The notes under the pieces were generated by a model. It saw only the letters and a list, made by a program, of their open reading frames with translations. It did not search any database and was not told where the DNA came from. From Rhizobium sp. 2MFCol3.1 (GTDB lineage: Bacteria > Pseudomonadota > Alphaproteobacteria > Rhizobiales > Rhizobiaceae): a DNA stretch of 64,000 bases. Position numbers and translations under genes: made by a program. Below, piece by piece: positions 1-8,085 of this stretch. Each line of letters begins with the position of its first letter. The stretch's first letter is position 1. The stretch spans positions 186,001 to 250,000 of the forward strand of contig NZ_KB898355.1 in the NCBI RefSeq assembly GCF_000377565.1. The letters are read 5' to 3'.

Positions 1-1041
1 GTCGGCACCGGCTTCGATCACGCCGCGAAGCGCCGGATCACAGGCAACGGCAAAGGTTCGGCTCAATCTCTCGACAGCGATGACCTTGCAGCCTTCCTGC
101 GCCGCGGCCTTCTCAGCTAGGTCGTCGGCGAGCGCCAGGAAGTCGTCCATGGCCTGGTCGTTCTCGGCGCGGATATCGACGATCGCTTCGGCAGCGCCGG
201 GCACGACATTGGCGCCACCAGGTTCGAACTTGATGATGCCGATCGTGGCGGTGAAATGGCCGTTGCCCTCGACGGCTCGCGCCGCATCGCGCAATCGAAC
301 CACCAGCGCCGCCATCGCAATTCCCGCATCGGCGCGCATCGTCATCGGCGCGGTGCCGGCATGGGCAGCTTCGCCCTCAATGCGGATACGCAGACGAGCG
401 ATCCCGGCAATGGCGGTGACGATGCCGATCGGTACGTTCAGCCGTTCAAGAACCGGCCCCTGCTCGATATGGATTTCGACGAAGCGGCCGATATCCGTGC
501 GCTGATGCTGACGGATACGCTCCGGCGCGCCGCCGACGCGGCTGATCGCATCGCCAAGCTCCTCGCCTCCGGGGCCTTTCATGGCCAGATGTTCCGGATC
601 AAGCGCGCCTGCCATGCCGCGGCTGCCGATGCAGGAGAGGCCCCATTCGCTGGGCTCTTCGGCAAGGAAATCGACAAGTTCGATCGTATGCCGCGGGCGG
701 TATCCCGCCTCGCGCAGGGCGCGGATCGCGGCGAGACCGCAGAGGATGCCGGCAATGCCGTCGAAACGGCCACCGCTCGGAACGGTGTCGCTGTGCGAGC
801 CGGTCATCAGCACCGGCAACGTTGGGTCGCTACCCTGCCAACGGCCGATCAGGTTGCCGGATGCGTCGATCGTGGTGGTCAGGCCTTCCTCGGCGAAACG
901 CTTCTCAAGGTAATCGCGGCCCTTGAGGAACATCGGCGTGAACGACCGGCGGGTCCAGGGAATGCCCGGCTCGGTGATCGCGGCCAGAGCATCGAAATCC
1001 TGTTGCAGACGGTCTCTGTCTGTCTTGTGAAACGAAGTCAT
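1..1041 (-). CDS. M20-family amidase, N-carbamoyl-L-amino-acid hydrolase / allantoate amidohydrolase type (partial)
   Basis: 347 codons are read from ATG at 1041 to the left edge, so the C-terminus is missing. Enzymes of this family hydrolyse N-carbamoyl amino acids or ureido acids to the free amine, CO2 and ammonia with a two-metal centre. The metal-site motifs are visible: GSHSDT (His83), RFDG (Asp94), the FLAEEPSEWG acidic pair near 128-129, and HIEQGP further on. It lies just behind the cyclic amidohydrolase gene (7 bp gap) at the end of a long operon. That fits the classic order in which a cyclic amidase opens a ring and a carbamoylase finishes the hydrolysis. The true substrate is unknown. 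It was not assigned hyuC because allantoate and ureidoglycolate amidohydrolases look similar. Confidence 0.85.
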   Translation of the reverse strand, partial: MTSFHKTDRDRLQQDFDALAAITEPGIPWTRRSFTPMFLKGRDYLEKRFAEEGLTTTIDASGNLIGRWQGSDPTLPVLMTGSHSDTVPSGGRFDGIAGILCGLAAIRALREAGYRPRHTIELVDFLAEEPSEWGLSCIGSRGMAGALDPEHLAMKGPGGEELGDAISRVGGAPERIRQHQRTDIGRFVEIHIEQGPVLERLNVPIGIVTAIAGIARLRIRIEGEAAHAGTAPMTMRADAGIAMAALVVRLRDAARAVEGNGHFTATIGIIKFEPGGANVVPGAAEAIVDIRAENDQAMDDFLALADDLAEKAAAQEGCKVIAVERLSRTFAVACDPALRGVIEAGAD

Positions 1042-1048
1042 CGGAGTG

Positions 1049-2428
1049 TCACGCGGCTGGCGTTAGAGCATTGACGCTCGGGCGGATGAAGCGGCCGGCA
1101 CCAGGCTTTGCCAGAACGTCGGTGCCGTCGAAGATCATGCCGCCGCGTTGGAAAGTCGCGATCGCCGCGTGACGAATGCGACGACCTTCATAGGGGCTCC
1201 AGCCGACGACGTTGTGGCCGCTGGCGGCCGGGTCGTAGAGGCGCGGGCGCTCGGCGAAGACGGCGATGTCTGCATCGAGCCCGATTGCCAGCGAACCCTT
1301 CTGGTCGGCAAGGCGGAAAAGGCGGGCCGGATTGGAGGCAAGCAGCCGTGGCGCATAGGTGAGCGGCAGGTTGCGGTCGGTCAGGCCGTCGAGCAGCAGG
1401 CTCGGCAGCACTTCCAGGCCCGGCATGCCGGAGGAGTTTTCCAGCATCACCTTCGAGGATTTGGCCGAGAGGCTCCAGGAAACGTGGTCGGTAGAAACGA
1501 TGGTGACATGGCCGGCGGCCAGATGTTCCCAGATCTTCTCGCGCTCCTTGGCCGAGCGGATTGGCGGATTGCACTTGGCGCGACCGATCAGCCGCGAGAC
1601 ATCTTCCTCCTCGCTGCAGACGAGGTAATGAATGCAGGCCTCGATCGTCGCATCCACGCCCTGCTGGCGGTAAGCCTGCGCCATCTCGTAGCCGCGACCT
1701 ACCGAGCAATGGACGATATGGGCGGAGCAGCCGGTGGCTTCGGCAATCTCGTAGACTTCGGCGATGGCAAGCGTTTCGGCAATCGCTGGGCGGGAATCGC
1801 CGTGGGTGCGGTAATCGGTGCGGCCGGTTGCCTTGACCGCCTCGCTCCAGACCTTCACGCATTCGTCGTTTTCGTTGTGCACGCCGGCAATAAGCCCGGT
1901 CTTGGCGACTTCAGTGAAGGCGGCATGGAGCAGCGGCGTGGGGATGCGTGGGAAGCGGTTCGGATCCGTCTCGAAGGTGGAAAACTTGAAGCCGATGGCT
2001 CCGGCCTTGGCCATCTCGGCAATATGCGTTGCCCCCTCCGAGGGGCGAATGGTGCCGTAGAGCGCGAAATCGACGCGGGCCTGCTCCGCGGCGCTGGCGG
2101 CTTTTTCCTTCAGGAGATCGGCCGTGCAGATCAGCTTGCCCCCGGCGTCGTAAGGCATGTCGACGATGGTGCTCACGCCACCGGCGGCAGCGGACCGTGT
2201 CGACCAGACAAAATCCTCCTGGTCCTTCTGCGAGCGCGAATGCACCTGGCCGTCGATCGTGCCCGGCAGGACCAAAGCATTGCCGAAATCATGCATTTCG
2301 CGCGCGGCCGGCGGCGTGCCGGCGCCAAGCATGGCGATCTTTCCGTCGCGGATGGCAACGAAGCCACCTTCGGTGACGCCGTCCTCGTTGACGAGTGTGC
2401 CGCGGATCACTGTGTCGAAATCGCTCAT
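1049..2428 (-). CDS. Cyclic amidohydrolase, dihydroorotase/hydantoinase/allantoinase family (copy 1)
   Basis: 459 aa, the usual length for this superfamily. Family members open cyclic amide rings (hydantoin, dihydropyrimidine, allantoin, dihydroorotate) on a metal-dependent TIM barrel. The metal-site elements are present: Lys in GFKFSTFE (carboxylated Lys), GVHNEN, HIVHCS and the STDH Asp. However, the first motif reads IDGQVH (residues 58-63), so the first His of the usual HxH is Gln61. The same change occurs in the paralogue at 32638-33999. The start ATG overlaps the stop of the upstream gene by 4 bp (ATGA), so it is translationally coupled. The neighbours are an M20 amidase and a dipeptide-type importer, which suggests catabolism of an imported cyclic ureide or amide. 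Confidence 0.88.
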   Translation of the reverse strand: MSDFDTVIRGTLVNEDGVTEGGFVAIRDGKIAMLGAGTPPAAREMHDFGNALVLPGTIDGQVHSRSQKDQEDFVWSTRSAAAGGVSTIVDMPYDAGGKLICTADLLKEKAASAAEQARVDFALYGTIRPSEGATHIAEMAKAGAIGFKFSTFETDPNRFPRIPTPLLHAAFTEVAKTGLIAGVHNENDECVKVWSEAVKATGRTDYRTHGDSRPAIAETLAIAEVYEIAEATGCSAHIVHCSVGRGYEMAQAYRQQGVDATIEACIHYLVCSEEEDVSRLIGRAKCNPPIRSAKEREKIWEHLAAGHVTIVSTDHVSWSLSAKSSKVMLENSSGMPGLEVLPSLLLDGLTDRNLPLTYAPRLLASNPARLFRLADQKGSLAIGLDADIAVFAERPRLYDPAASGHNVVGWSPYEGRRIRHAAIATFQRGGMIFDGTDVLAKPGAGRFIRPSVNALTPAA

Positions 2429-2979
2429 GATGCAGTCGTCTTTCTTGCTGGATCGAGATTGGTATGCTGGTGGTCGGGCGGGTATGCTGTCTTTACGAGC
2501 CTGGTGATGACCGCGTCGAACAGCGAGAGGCAGTCACGTCGCTGTTCACTGGGGACGCCGCGCTCGATCAGGTAACGGTCGGCGAGATCATGCTCGCGCT
2601 TTTCCCTAGCGGGGCTGACCGGAAACGCCTTTGCCAGGCGCGCGACATGAACCCGTTCGGCCTGCAGTTCGATGCGCTTGATATTCTCGCGCAGGGCAGT
2701 CTCGGCGCCGGGCGCGCAATGGCCTTTCATGGCGCGCCGAAGGGTTCGCAATGGCCGCACCACAAGCTCGCGCCACGTTGCCGCGTCCGCCAGGAACTTG
2801 TGGAAAGCCTCATCCTCACAAGACATCCCACGTCGGTCGGCAAGCACGAGAAGCAGAAGAACCGGCACGTCGGCGTCGAATTCGTCCTGCAGGGACAGGC
2901 AGAGCTGCGCAATCCTGCTGTCGGCGTAGAGCAGGATCATGTTGGGCCAGACATGGGCGGCGAAGCCTGTTTTCTGCAT
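2425..2979 (-). CDS. TIGR02444 family protein (uncharacterised)
   Basis: 184 aa, mostly helical and without signal peptide or membrane segment. The pattern is typical of the TIGR02444 family: an early segment ending in CLSLQDEF, a hydrophobic VPVLLLLVLADRRG stretch, then W-x-x-x-VVRPLRTLRRAMK at roughly residues 69-85, and a charged helix with ELQAERV. No activity is established for the family. Here it is placed inside a transporter/hydrolase operon, 9 bp behind the ABC ATPase and overlapping the amidohydrolase by 4 bp. That position is odd for a gene usually regarded as a stand-alone housekeeping unknown. Confidence 0.75.
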   Translation of the reverse strand: MQKTGFAAHVWPNMILLYADSRIAQLCLSLQDEFDADVPVLLLLVLADRRGMSCEDEAFHKFLADAATWRELVVRPLRTLRRAMKGHCAPGAETALRENIKRIELQAERVHVARLAKAFPVSPAREKREHDLADRYLIERGVPSEQRRDCLSLFDAVITRLVKTAYPPDHQHTNLDPARKTTAS

Positions 2980-2988
2980 CGAACGCTC

Positions 2989-4020
2989 CTATGCCGTCTT
3001 TGCCGTCATGCCGGGCGCTGCCTCGTCATGCGGGAAATGGCAGGCGACCAGCTGCCCGCGAGGCGCCTGCGTCAGGGCCGGTTCCTCGTCGGCACATCGG
3101 GCCGCCGCACGTGGGCAACGTGTGCGGAAGGCGCAGCCGGTCGGCGGGCGGATGCGCGACGGGATCGCGGTGCGCTCGGTGTCGGGTTCGATCTTGCGGC
3201 TGGCATCCACGACGGGAACGGCTTCCAGAAGCTTCCGCGTGTAGGGATGCGCCGGGCGATCGTAAATCTCTTCTCCCGTGCCGACCTCGACGATGCGCCC
3301 CATGTAGAGCACGGCGACGCGGTCGCTGACGTTCTTCACGACTGCCAGATCATGCGAGATGAAGATCAGCGCGAGATTGCGCGCCTCGCGGATATCCTGC
3401 AGCAGGTTGATGACATGCGCCTGCACCGACACGTCCAACGAGGCCACCGGCTCGTCGCAGACGATCAGTTCCGGCTGGACCGCGAGCGCCCGCGCGATGG
3501 CGATGCGCTGGCACTGGCCACCGGAAAACTGGTGTGGCCTGCGGCCGGCGACGTCTGCAAGGGCAAAGCCGACGTCCGCAAGCGCCTGTTCGACGCGTGC
3601 CTGACGTTCGGCCCTTGGAACACCCTGGATGATGAGGCCTTCGGCGACAATATCCTCTATTCTGCGGCGTGGATTGAACGACGATACCGGATCCTGGAAG
3701 ATCATCTGCAGGCGGCCGCGCATGCGGCGCATGTCGCGCTTGGACAGCTTGGCGATATCGGTGCCCTGATAGCGGATGGAGCCGTCCCACCGCGTATTGG
3801 CATCCGGCAGCAGCCGCAGCACGGCGCGACCGATGGTCGTCTTGCCGCTGCCGCTCTCTCCGACGAGCCCAAGCGTTTCACCGGGTGCGACGTGGAGCGA
3901 GACATTGTCTACCGCGCGCATCACCTTGCCGGAACGGGTAAATTGCACCGAGAGGTCGGTGATACCAAGCAGAGGCGAGGGGGTCGCGTTGGCGGCTGTC
4001 GTGTTCGGGTTCTCAGCCAT
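2989..4020 (-). CDS. ABC transporter ATP-binding protein, DppF/OppF type
   Basis: 343 aa. This is the second ATPase of a dipeptide/oligopeptide-type importer. Walker A GESGSGKTT lies at residues 54-62, followed by the signature FSGGQCQR and the Walker B region LIVCDEPVASLD. The C-terminal oligopeptide-transporter extension carries the Cys-rich CAFRTRCPRA. The start at 4020 (MAENPN) was chosen because AAAGGTGG lies at a suitable distance upstream and the frame before it overlaps the preceding ATPase gene, whose last 8 bp it shares. It works with the ATPase at 4013-5056, the permeases at 5058-6925 and the binding protein at 8086-9690. Confidence 0.92.
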   Translation of the reverse strand: MAENPNTTAANATPSPLLGITDLSVQFTRSGKVMRAVDNVSLHVAPGETLGLVGESGSGKTTIGRAVLRLLPDANTRWDGSIRYQGTDIAKLSKRDMRRMRGRLQMIFQDPVSSFNPRRRIEDIVAEGLIIQGVPRAERQARVEQALADVGFALADVAGRRPHQFSGGQCQRIAIARALAVQPELIVCDEPVASLDVSVQAHVINLLQDIREARNLALIFISHDLAVVKNVSDRVAVLYMGRIVEVGTGEEIYDRPAHPYTRKLLEAVPVVDASRKIEPDTERTAIPSRIRPPTGCAFRTRCPRAAARCADEEPALTQAPRGQLVACHFPHDEAAPGMTAKTA

Positions 4021-5056
4021 GTGCGAGCCCACCTTTTGCAATGATGTCTGGCTTGCCTGACGGACGCGCGGTCGCATCCAGCGGGAAATGGCAGGCGAAG
4101 CGATGGCGGTCGTCGGTGCCGTTGACCATCTCGGGCATCGAGACGTGGCATGGCCCCTGGGCAGCGCCGCAGCGCGGTGCAAAGGGACAGCCGGCCGGTT
4201 GGTTCGCCAGGCTCGGCGGCTGGCCGGGAATGGTCCTGAGGCGTGTATGCGCCGGCTGGTCCATCTGCGGCATGGCCGAGAGAAGCGCCTCGGTGTAACG
4301 ATGCCGCGGATTGCGGAACACCTCCGACGTCGGGCCGTATTCGACGATGTGGCCGCCGTAGAGCACCAGGATCTCATCCGTGCGTCCGGCGACGACGCCG
4401 AGATTGTGTGACACCAGGATCATCGACATCTGCCGTTCCTGCTGGATGGTCTGCAGGAGATCGAGAACTTCCTTCTGCACCGTTACGTCGAGCGCGGTGG
4501 TCGCTTCGTCGGCGATCAGAAGGTCGGGATGGCAGATCAGGCCGGCGGCGATCATGATGCGCTGCTTCATGCCGCCGGAAAAATGATGCGGGTAGTAGTC
4601 GTAGCAGTCTTCGGGGTCGGCGATGCCGACGACGGTGAGCAGATCGATTGCCCGCTGACGAGCCTCGCTGCGCGTAAGGCCGATATGCTGCTGGCAGGCT
4701 TCGGAGATCTGCCGGCCGATCGGCACATACGGATTGAGCGAGGTCATTGGGTTCTGGAAGACGATGCCGACCTTGCGGCCGATGAAGCGTGCACGCTCGC
4801 GCGGCTTCATGGTTGACAGGTCGCGCCCATCCACCGAAATCCGGCCATCGACCCGGACGCTTCCCGGCGCGATGCCCATGATGGACTTGATCAGCATGGA
4901 TTTCCCGGCGCCGGACTCGCCGACAATGCCGAGCGCGGTGCGGCGGTTGACGGAAAAGTCGATATGCTGAAGCACCTTCAATGGCTTCGGGCGCGCGACG
5001 ATCTCGCAGGACATGTCCTGGCAGGCGAGAATGGGCTGGTCTTGATGGTCGATCAT
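4013..5056 (-). CDS. ABC transporter ATP-binding protein, DppD/OppD type
   Basis: 347 aa. Walker A GESGAGKS lies at 46-53, with signature FSGGMKQR and LIADEATTALDV as Walker B/D-loop. The C-terminal CPFAPRCGAAQGPC motif is typical of peptide/nickel-type importer ATPases, a family in which some members carry an Fe-S cluster here. It starts 1 bp after the permease stop and overlaps the next ATPase gene by 8 bp, so all transporter genes are translationally coupled. The substrate cannot be told from the ATPase. The surrounding amidohydrolases make a ureide, hydantoin-like compound or small peptide plausible. Confidence 0.92.
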   Translation of the reverse strand: MIDHQDQPILACQDMSCEIVARPKPLKVLQHIDFSVNRRTALGIVGESGAGKSMLIKSIMGIAPGSVRVDGRISVDGRDLSTMKPRERARFIGRKVGIVFQNPMTSLNPYVPIGRQISEACQQHIGLTRSEARQRAIDLLTVVGIADPEDCYDYYPHHFSGGMKQRIMIAAGLICHPDLLIADEATTALDVTVQKEVLDLLQTIQQERQMSMILVSHNLGVVAGRTDEILVLYGGHIVEYGPTSEVFRNPRHRYTEALLSAMPQMDQPAHTRLRTIPGQPPSLANQPAGCPFAPRCGAAQGPCHVSMPEMVNGTDDRHRFACHFPLDATARPSGKPDIIAKGGLAHG

Positions 5057-5057
5057 C

Positions 5058-5969
5058 TCAGTTCCCCCTCTCGCGGCTGTTGAGGCGCTGCGCGAGGTAG
5101 TCGCCGACGGTGTTGAGGGCGTAGACAGTGAGCACGATTGCCATGGTCGGTCCGACGATCAGCACCGGAAAACGGTTAAGCAGATCGGTCGAGCTGGCGA
5201 TCATTCCGCCCCAGCTCGGCGCCGGCGCCGGAATGCCATAGCCGAGAAAGCTCAGCGACCCCTCGGTGATGATCAGGCCGGCCATCAGCGTCGGCATTAC
5301 AGCCGTCAGCGCCGGAACGAGGTTCGGCAGGATTTCCTGCATCATGATGCGGGCGTCCGTTGCGCCCATGGCGCGGGCCGCCAGCACATAATCGCGGTTG
5401 TTCTGCGAGATGACGCCGGCCTTTGCCACACGGGCATAAGTGCCGATGTCGAGGATGCCGAGAATGAGGATGATCGCACCGACAGACGTGCCGGTGGCGG
5501 TCACGAAGGCAAGCACCACAAGCACCGAGGGGAGAGCCGACATGGTGTTGGCATAGAGATCGACCATGCGCTCCAGCATGCCGCGGTAGTAGCCGGCGAG
5601 CATGCCGAGCAGCAGGCCGACGGACACCGAAAGACAGGTGGCGACGCCGACGATCATCAGCGACGCGCGAGCACCGTAAAGCACGCGCGACAGGATGCTG
5701 CGGCCGATGTCATCGGTGCCGAACAGGCCGTTCAGTGTCAGATCCGGCAGCTGCGAGAAATCGCCATACGGGAATTTCGGGCTGACGAGACCAGGGATTA
5801 CGTCCACGAACAGCGCGATCAGCACGAGAAAGACCAGGAAGGCTGCCGCAAGCATTTCGAAGACGGTACCGCCGGGCAGTTTGAGCCTGCTGGTGGCCGG
5901 CATTGCGGCGCGGGCGATGCCGGCCAGCGTAGCAGCTCCGCTTGCGGGGGATTGGGGCGTAGCAGTCAT
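5058..5969 (-). CDS. ABC transporter permease, DppC/OppC type
   Basis: 303 aa inner-membrane protein. An N-terminal membrane segment (about 40-60) is followed by the DDIGRSILSRVLYGARASL motif that precedes the core domain. Further hydrophobic segments follow, with the EAA-type cytoplasmic loop GATDARIMMQEILPNLVPAL that contacts the ATPases. It pairs with the DppB-type permease just upstream, with a 4 bp ATGA overlap. The region FLGYGIPAPAPSWGGMI near the C-terminus is characteristic of DppC/OppC proteins. Confidence 0.92.
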   Translation of the reverse strand: MTATPQSPASGAATLAGIARAAMPATSRLKLPGGTVFEMLAAAFLVFLVLIALFVDVIPGLVSPKFPYGDFSQLPDLTLNGLFGTDDIGRSILSRVLYGARASLMIVGVATCLSVSVGLLLGMLAGYYRGMLERMVDLYANTMSALPSVLVVLAFVTATGTSVGAIILILGILDIGTYARVAKAGVISQNNRDYVLAARAMGATDARIMMQEILPNLVPALTAVMPTLMAGLIITEGSLSFLGYGIPAPAPSWGGMIASSTDLLNRFPVLIVGPTMAIVLTVYALNTVGDYLAQRLNSRERGN

Positions 5970-6925
5970 GATACGGTGACCCTCGGATCGATGATGGCGT
6001 AGCCGATATCGACGAGCATGAAGACGATGACGAAGATGACGACGGTGAGCGACAGGATCGCCTGGACGAGCGGGATGTCATGGCTCTTGACGGCCGTCAG
6101 CACGGTCCAGCCGATGCCGGGCACCGCGAAGTAGCTTTCGACAACAAAGGAACCGGCCAGCATGTAGGTGAGCGACAGACCCATGACGGTGAGGATCTGC
6201 GGCATCGCCGGGCGAAGCACATGCCGGAACATGATGTAGCCCAGTGGCAGACCGCGAGCGCGCGCCACTTGCACGAAGTCTTCTTGCAGCGTGGTGATCA
6301 TCTCGTTGCGGGCGACGCGGTAGAGATAGGCGGTCTGGTGCAGGCTGAGACAGATGACCGGCAGTGCCACGTACCAGAGATTGGCGATCGGATCATCGCT
6401 GAAGTTGGCCCAGCCCGTGGCTGGCAGCCAGCGCAGCACGATCGCGAAGACATATGATAGAAGCACCACGATCACGAAGGTTGGAACGGCAAGCAGGATC
6501 GAGGAAACGGAGCGCAGGATACGGTCCACGAGCTTGCCGGGATGGCTTGCCGTATACATCGCCGTTGGGATGCCGATCAGTGACAGCGCCATCGCTAGAA
6601 AGGCGATCTCGAAGGTGACGGCGGCGCGATCGAAGACGACGCTGATGACCGGCTGCTGGCTGAACAGGGTCTGTCCGAGATCACCGCGCAGCAGATTGCC
6701 GAGCCAGATCAGGTAGCGCTCCCACAAAGGCAGATCATAGCCGTAGGCACTGTTGAGCGCGGCGATCTGCTCTGGCGTGGCGTTGTCGCCCAGGATCAGC
6801 TGCGCGGCGGAGCCGGGCGCTAGGCTGGAGAGAGCCGTGGCGCCGAAGGTGACGAGAATGAAGACAGGGATCCCCGCCAGGATCCGTGTCGAGATGGCCT
6901 TCGCATAAGGCTTCAACCCGGTCAT
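5966..6925 (-). CDS. ABC transporter permease, DppB/OppB type
   Basis: 319 aa with about six membrane segments. The N-terminal segment ILAGIPVFILVTFGATAL is followed by the usual periplasmic part (LGDNATPEQI... YGYDLPLWERYL), then the core with ARARGLPLGYIMFRHVLRPAM as the ATPase-contacting EAA loop. The start MTGLKPYA at 6925 was preferred over upstream in-frame codons because GGAG sits 11 nt before it and the upstream extension is Arg/Pro-rich and not family-like. It forms the translocation pore with the downstream permease. Confidence 0.9.
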   Translation of the reverse strand: MTGLKPYAKAISTRILAGIPVFILVTFGATALSSLAPGSAAQLILGDNATPEQIAALNSAYGYDLPLWERYLIWLGNLLRGDLGQTLFSQQPVISVVFDRAAVTFEIAFLAMALSLIGIPTAMYTASHPGKLVDRILRSVSSILLAVPTFVIVVLLSYVFAIVLRWLPATGWANFSDDPIANLWYVALPVICLSLHQTAYLYRVARNEMITTLQEDFVQVARARGLPLGYIMFRHVLRPAMPQILTVMGLSLTYMLAGSFVVESYFAVPGIGWTVLTAVKSHDIPLVQAILSLTVVIFVIVFMLVDIGYAIIDPRVTVS

Positions 6926-7034
6926 CAAGCGCCAAACTCCTTCTTCCGTTCGAGTTGTCCGATCATGGAGCGCCGGCGGTTGTCGCCGGCGCCTTTCTCT
7001 GCCCGCATCCTTGAGAGCTGCGGGCTGATCGGTG

Positions 7035-7967
7035 TCAGATCTTCTTCCATTCGTCTTCAGCGGCCATCCAGCCGATGTCGCGCTCCAGCAGTTCACGCTG
7101 CTCGGTCTTGCTGAGGCCGCCCATCGTGTGCTCGTCCGAGTAGCGGGTGCTCTGCTCCTTGAAGACGCGGTGACCGAAATCCATCATGCCCCACATCGAA
7201 CCCTTTTCGAGGTAGTGCATGGTGACGAGGTTGAAGCCGAGAGCCGCGATGTCCTCGAGCTCGACGAAGGCCTTGCCATCCTGTGTGGCGACGTCGCCGA
7301 ACATTTTCCAGCCCGGCAGCACCTTGGCCACCTTCTGGCACTCGTCCAGCGTACGAAGGCCATGCACGTAGGTCATCTCGCAGCCGAGTTCGGCGGCGCG
7401 CAGGCAGCGCTCGATGGCGTCGTCGAGGCCGAGTTCCAGCTTGGATTCCGTGCGGGCGATGACCACGCAGTCGGTGCCTTCGCAGGCGTCGAGGGCGGCC
7501 TTCAACTTGGCCAGCCACAGTTCCTTGGAGATCACGGGGTGTTCGATGTTGCCGTCGAGCTTGCCGGCAAGCGTCGCTGCCTCCATGGCGCGGCCGAAGC
7601 GGGCATAGCCGCGCTCGTTGGGGGTGTCCTCGAGCAGGATGGCGGCGGCGCCGGCCTTGGCGAGACGACGGCACGTGCGATAGGCCTGCGCCACGTCGCC
7701 GAAGCAATCGTCGGCGTCGATGATGAGCGGCAGCGGCGAATAGTCCGAGATGCGGTCGGTCGCCCAGACAAGCTCTTCCTGGTTGTGAAGGCCCATGTCG
7801 GGAACGCCCGACATGCTGAAGCCGAGCGACGCGCCTGAGAGCAGGATCGCTTTGAACCCCGCCATCTCGGCCGCCTTGGCGGAATAGCAGTCCCAGACGC
7901 AGGGCGTGAAGACCTGCCCGGCCGACATGAGTTCGCGGAATGTGGTTCTGGGCCTTTTGTCAAACAT
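7035..7967 (-). CDS. Isocitrate lyase / PEP mutase superfamily enzyme
   Basis: 310 aa TIM-barrel enzyme. The family makes or breaks C-C or C-P bonds next to a 2-oxo or 2-hydroxy acid with Mg2+. Visible are LSGASLGFSMSG, the Mg-binding LIIDADDCFGD, the ILLEDTP strand end and VIARTES, all in family order. The mobile catalytic loop does not contain the KxCGH of isocitrate and methylisocitrate lyases. A longer insert (NERGYARFG... followed by VISKELW) replaces it, so oxaloacetate-decarboxylase-like or another lyase activity is possible. It lies between the binding-protein gene and the permease genes, an uncommon place that ties it to metabolism of the imported compound. Confidence 0.8.
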   Translation of the reverse strand: MFDKRPRTTFRELMSAGQVFTPCVWDCYSAKAAEMAGFKAILLSGASLGFSMSGVPDMGLHNQEELVWATDRISDYSPLPLIIDADDCFGDVAQAYRTCRRLAKAGAAAILLEDTPNERGYARFGRAMEAATLAGKLDGNIEHPVISKELWLAKLKAALDACEGTDCVVIARTESKLELGLDDAIERCLRAAELGCEMTYVHGLRTLDECQKVAKVLPGWKMFGDVATQDGKAFVELEDIAALGFNLVTMHYLEKGSMWGMMDFGHRVFKEQSTRYSDEHTMGGLSKTEQRELLERDIGWMAAEDEWKKI

Positions 7968-8047
7968 TGAATGTCACCATCGACGAGGTTGTAGGGGGCG
8001 ATCGAGATCGCCGGATGTTGCGGGCCGCATTTCACGGCCGGCGAGGG

Positions 8048-8079
8048 AGCCTGGTCCCACCCTCAAGTGGGGCCAGGCT
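8048..8079 (-). terminator. Stem-loop just behind the solute-binding protein gene
   Basis: AGCCTGG-T-CCCAC pairs with GTGGG-G-CCAGGCT around a short CCTCAA loop, giving a stem of about 13 pairs with one G-T wobble. It begins 7 bp after the stop of the minus-strand binding-protein gene. There is no T-run, so it is more likely an mRNA-stabilising or partial-attenuation structure that raises binding-protein expression over the permease genes than a full terminator. Confidence 0.6.
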
Positions 8080-8085
8080 TGCAAT

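Noticed and set aside
1148..2575. Long plus-strand open frame antisense to the cyclic amidohydrolase
   Set aside because: Composition is that of a complementary strand of a high-GC gene, and it shows no family motif, whereas the minus strand encodes a clear amidohydrolase.
3350..3790. Second minus-strand frame inside the DppF-type gene
   Set aside because: Frame-shifted copy of the same DNA, Arg-rich with no Walker motifs in order.
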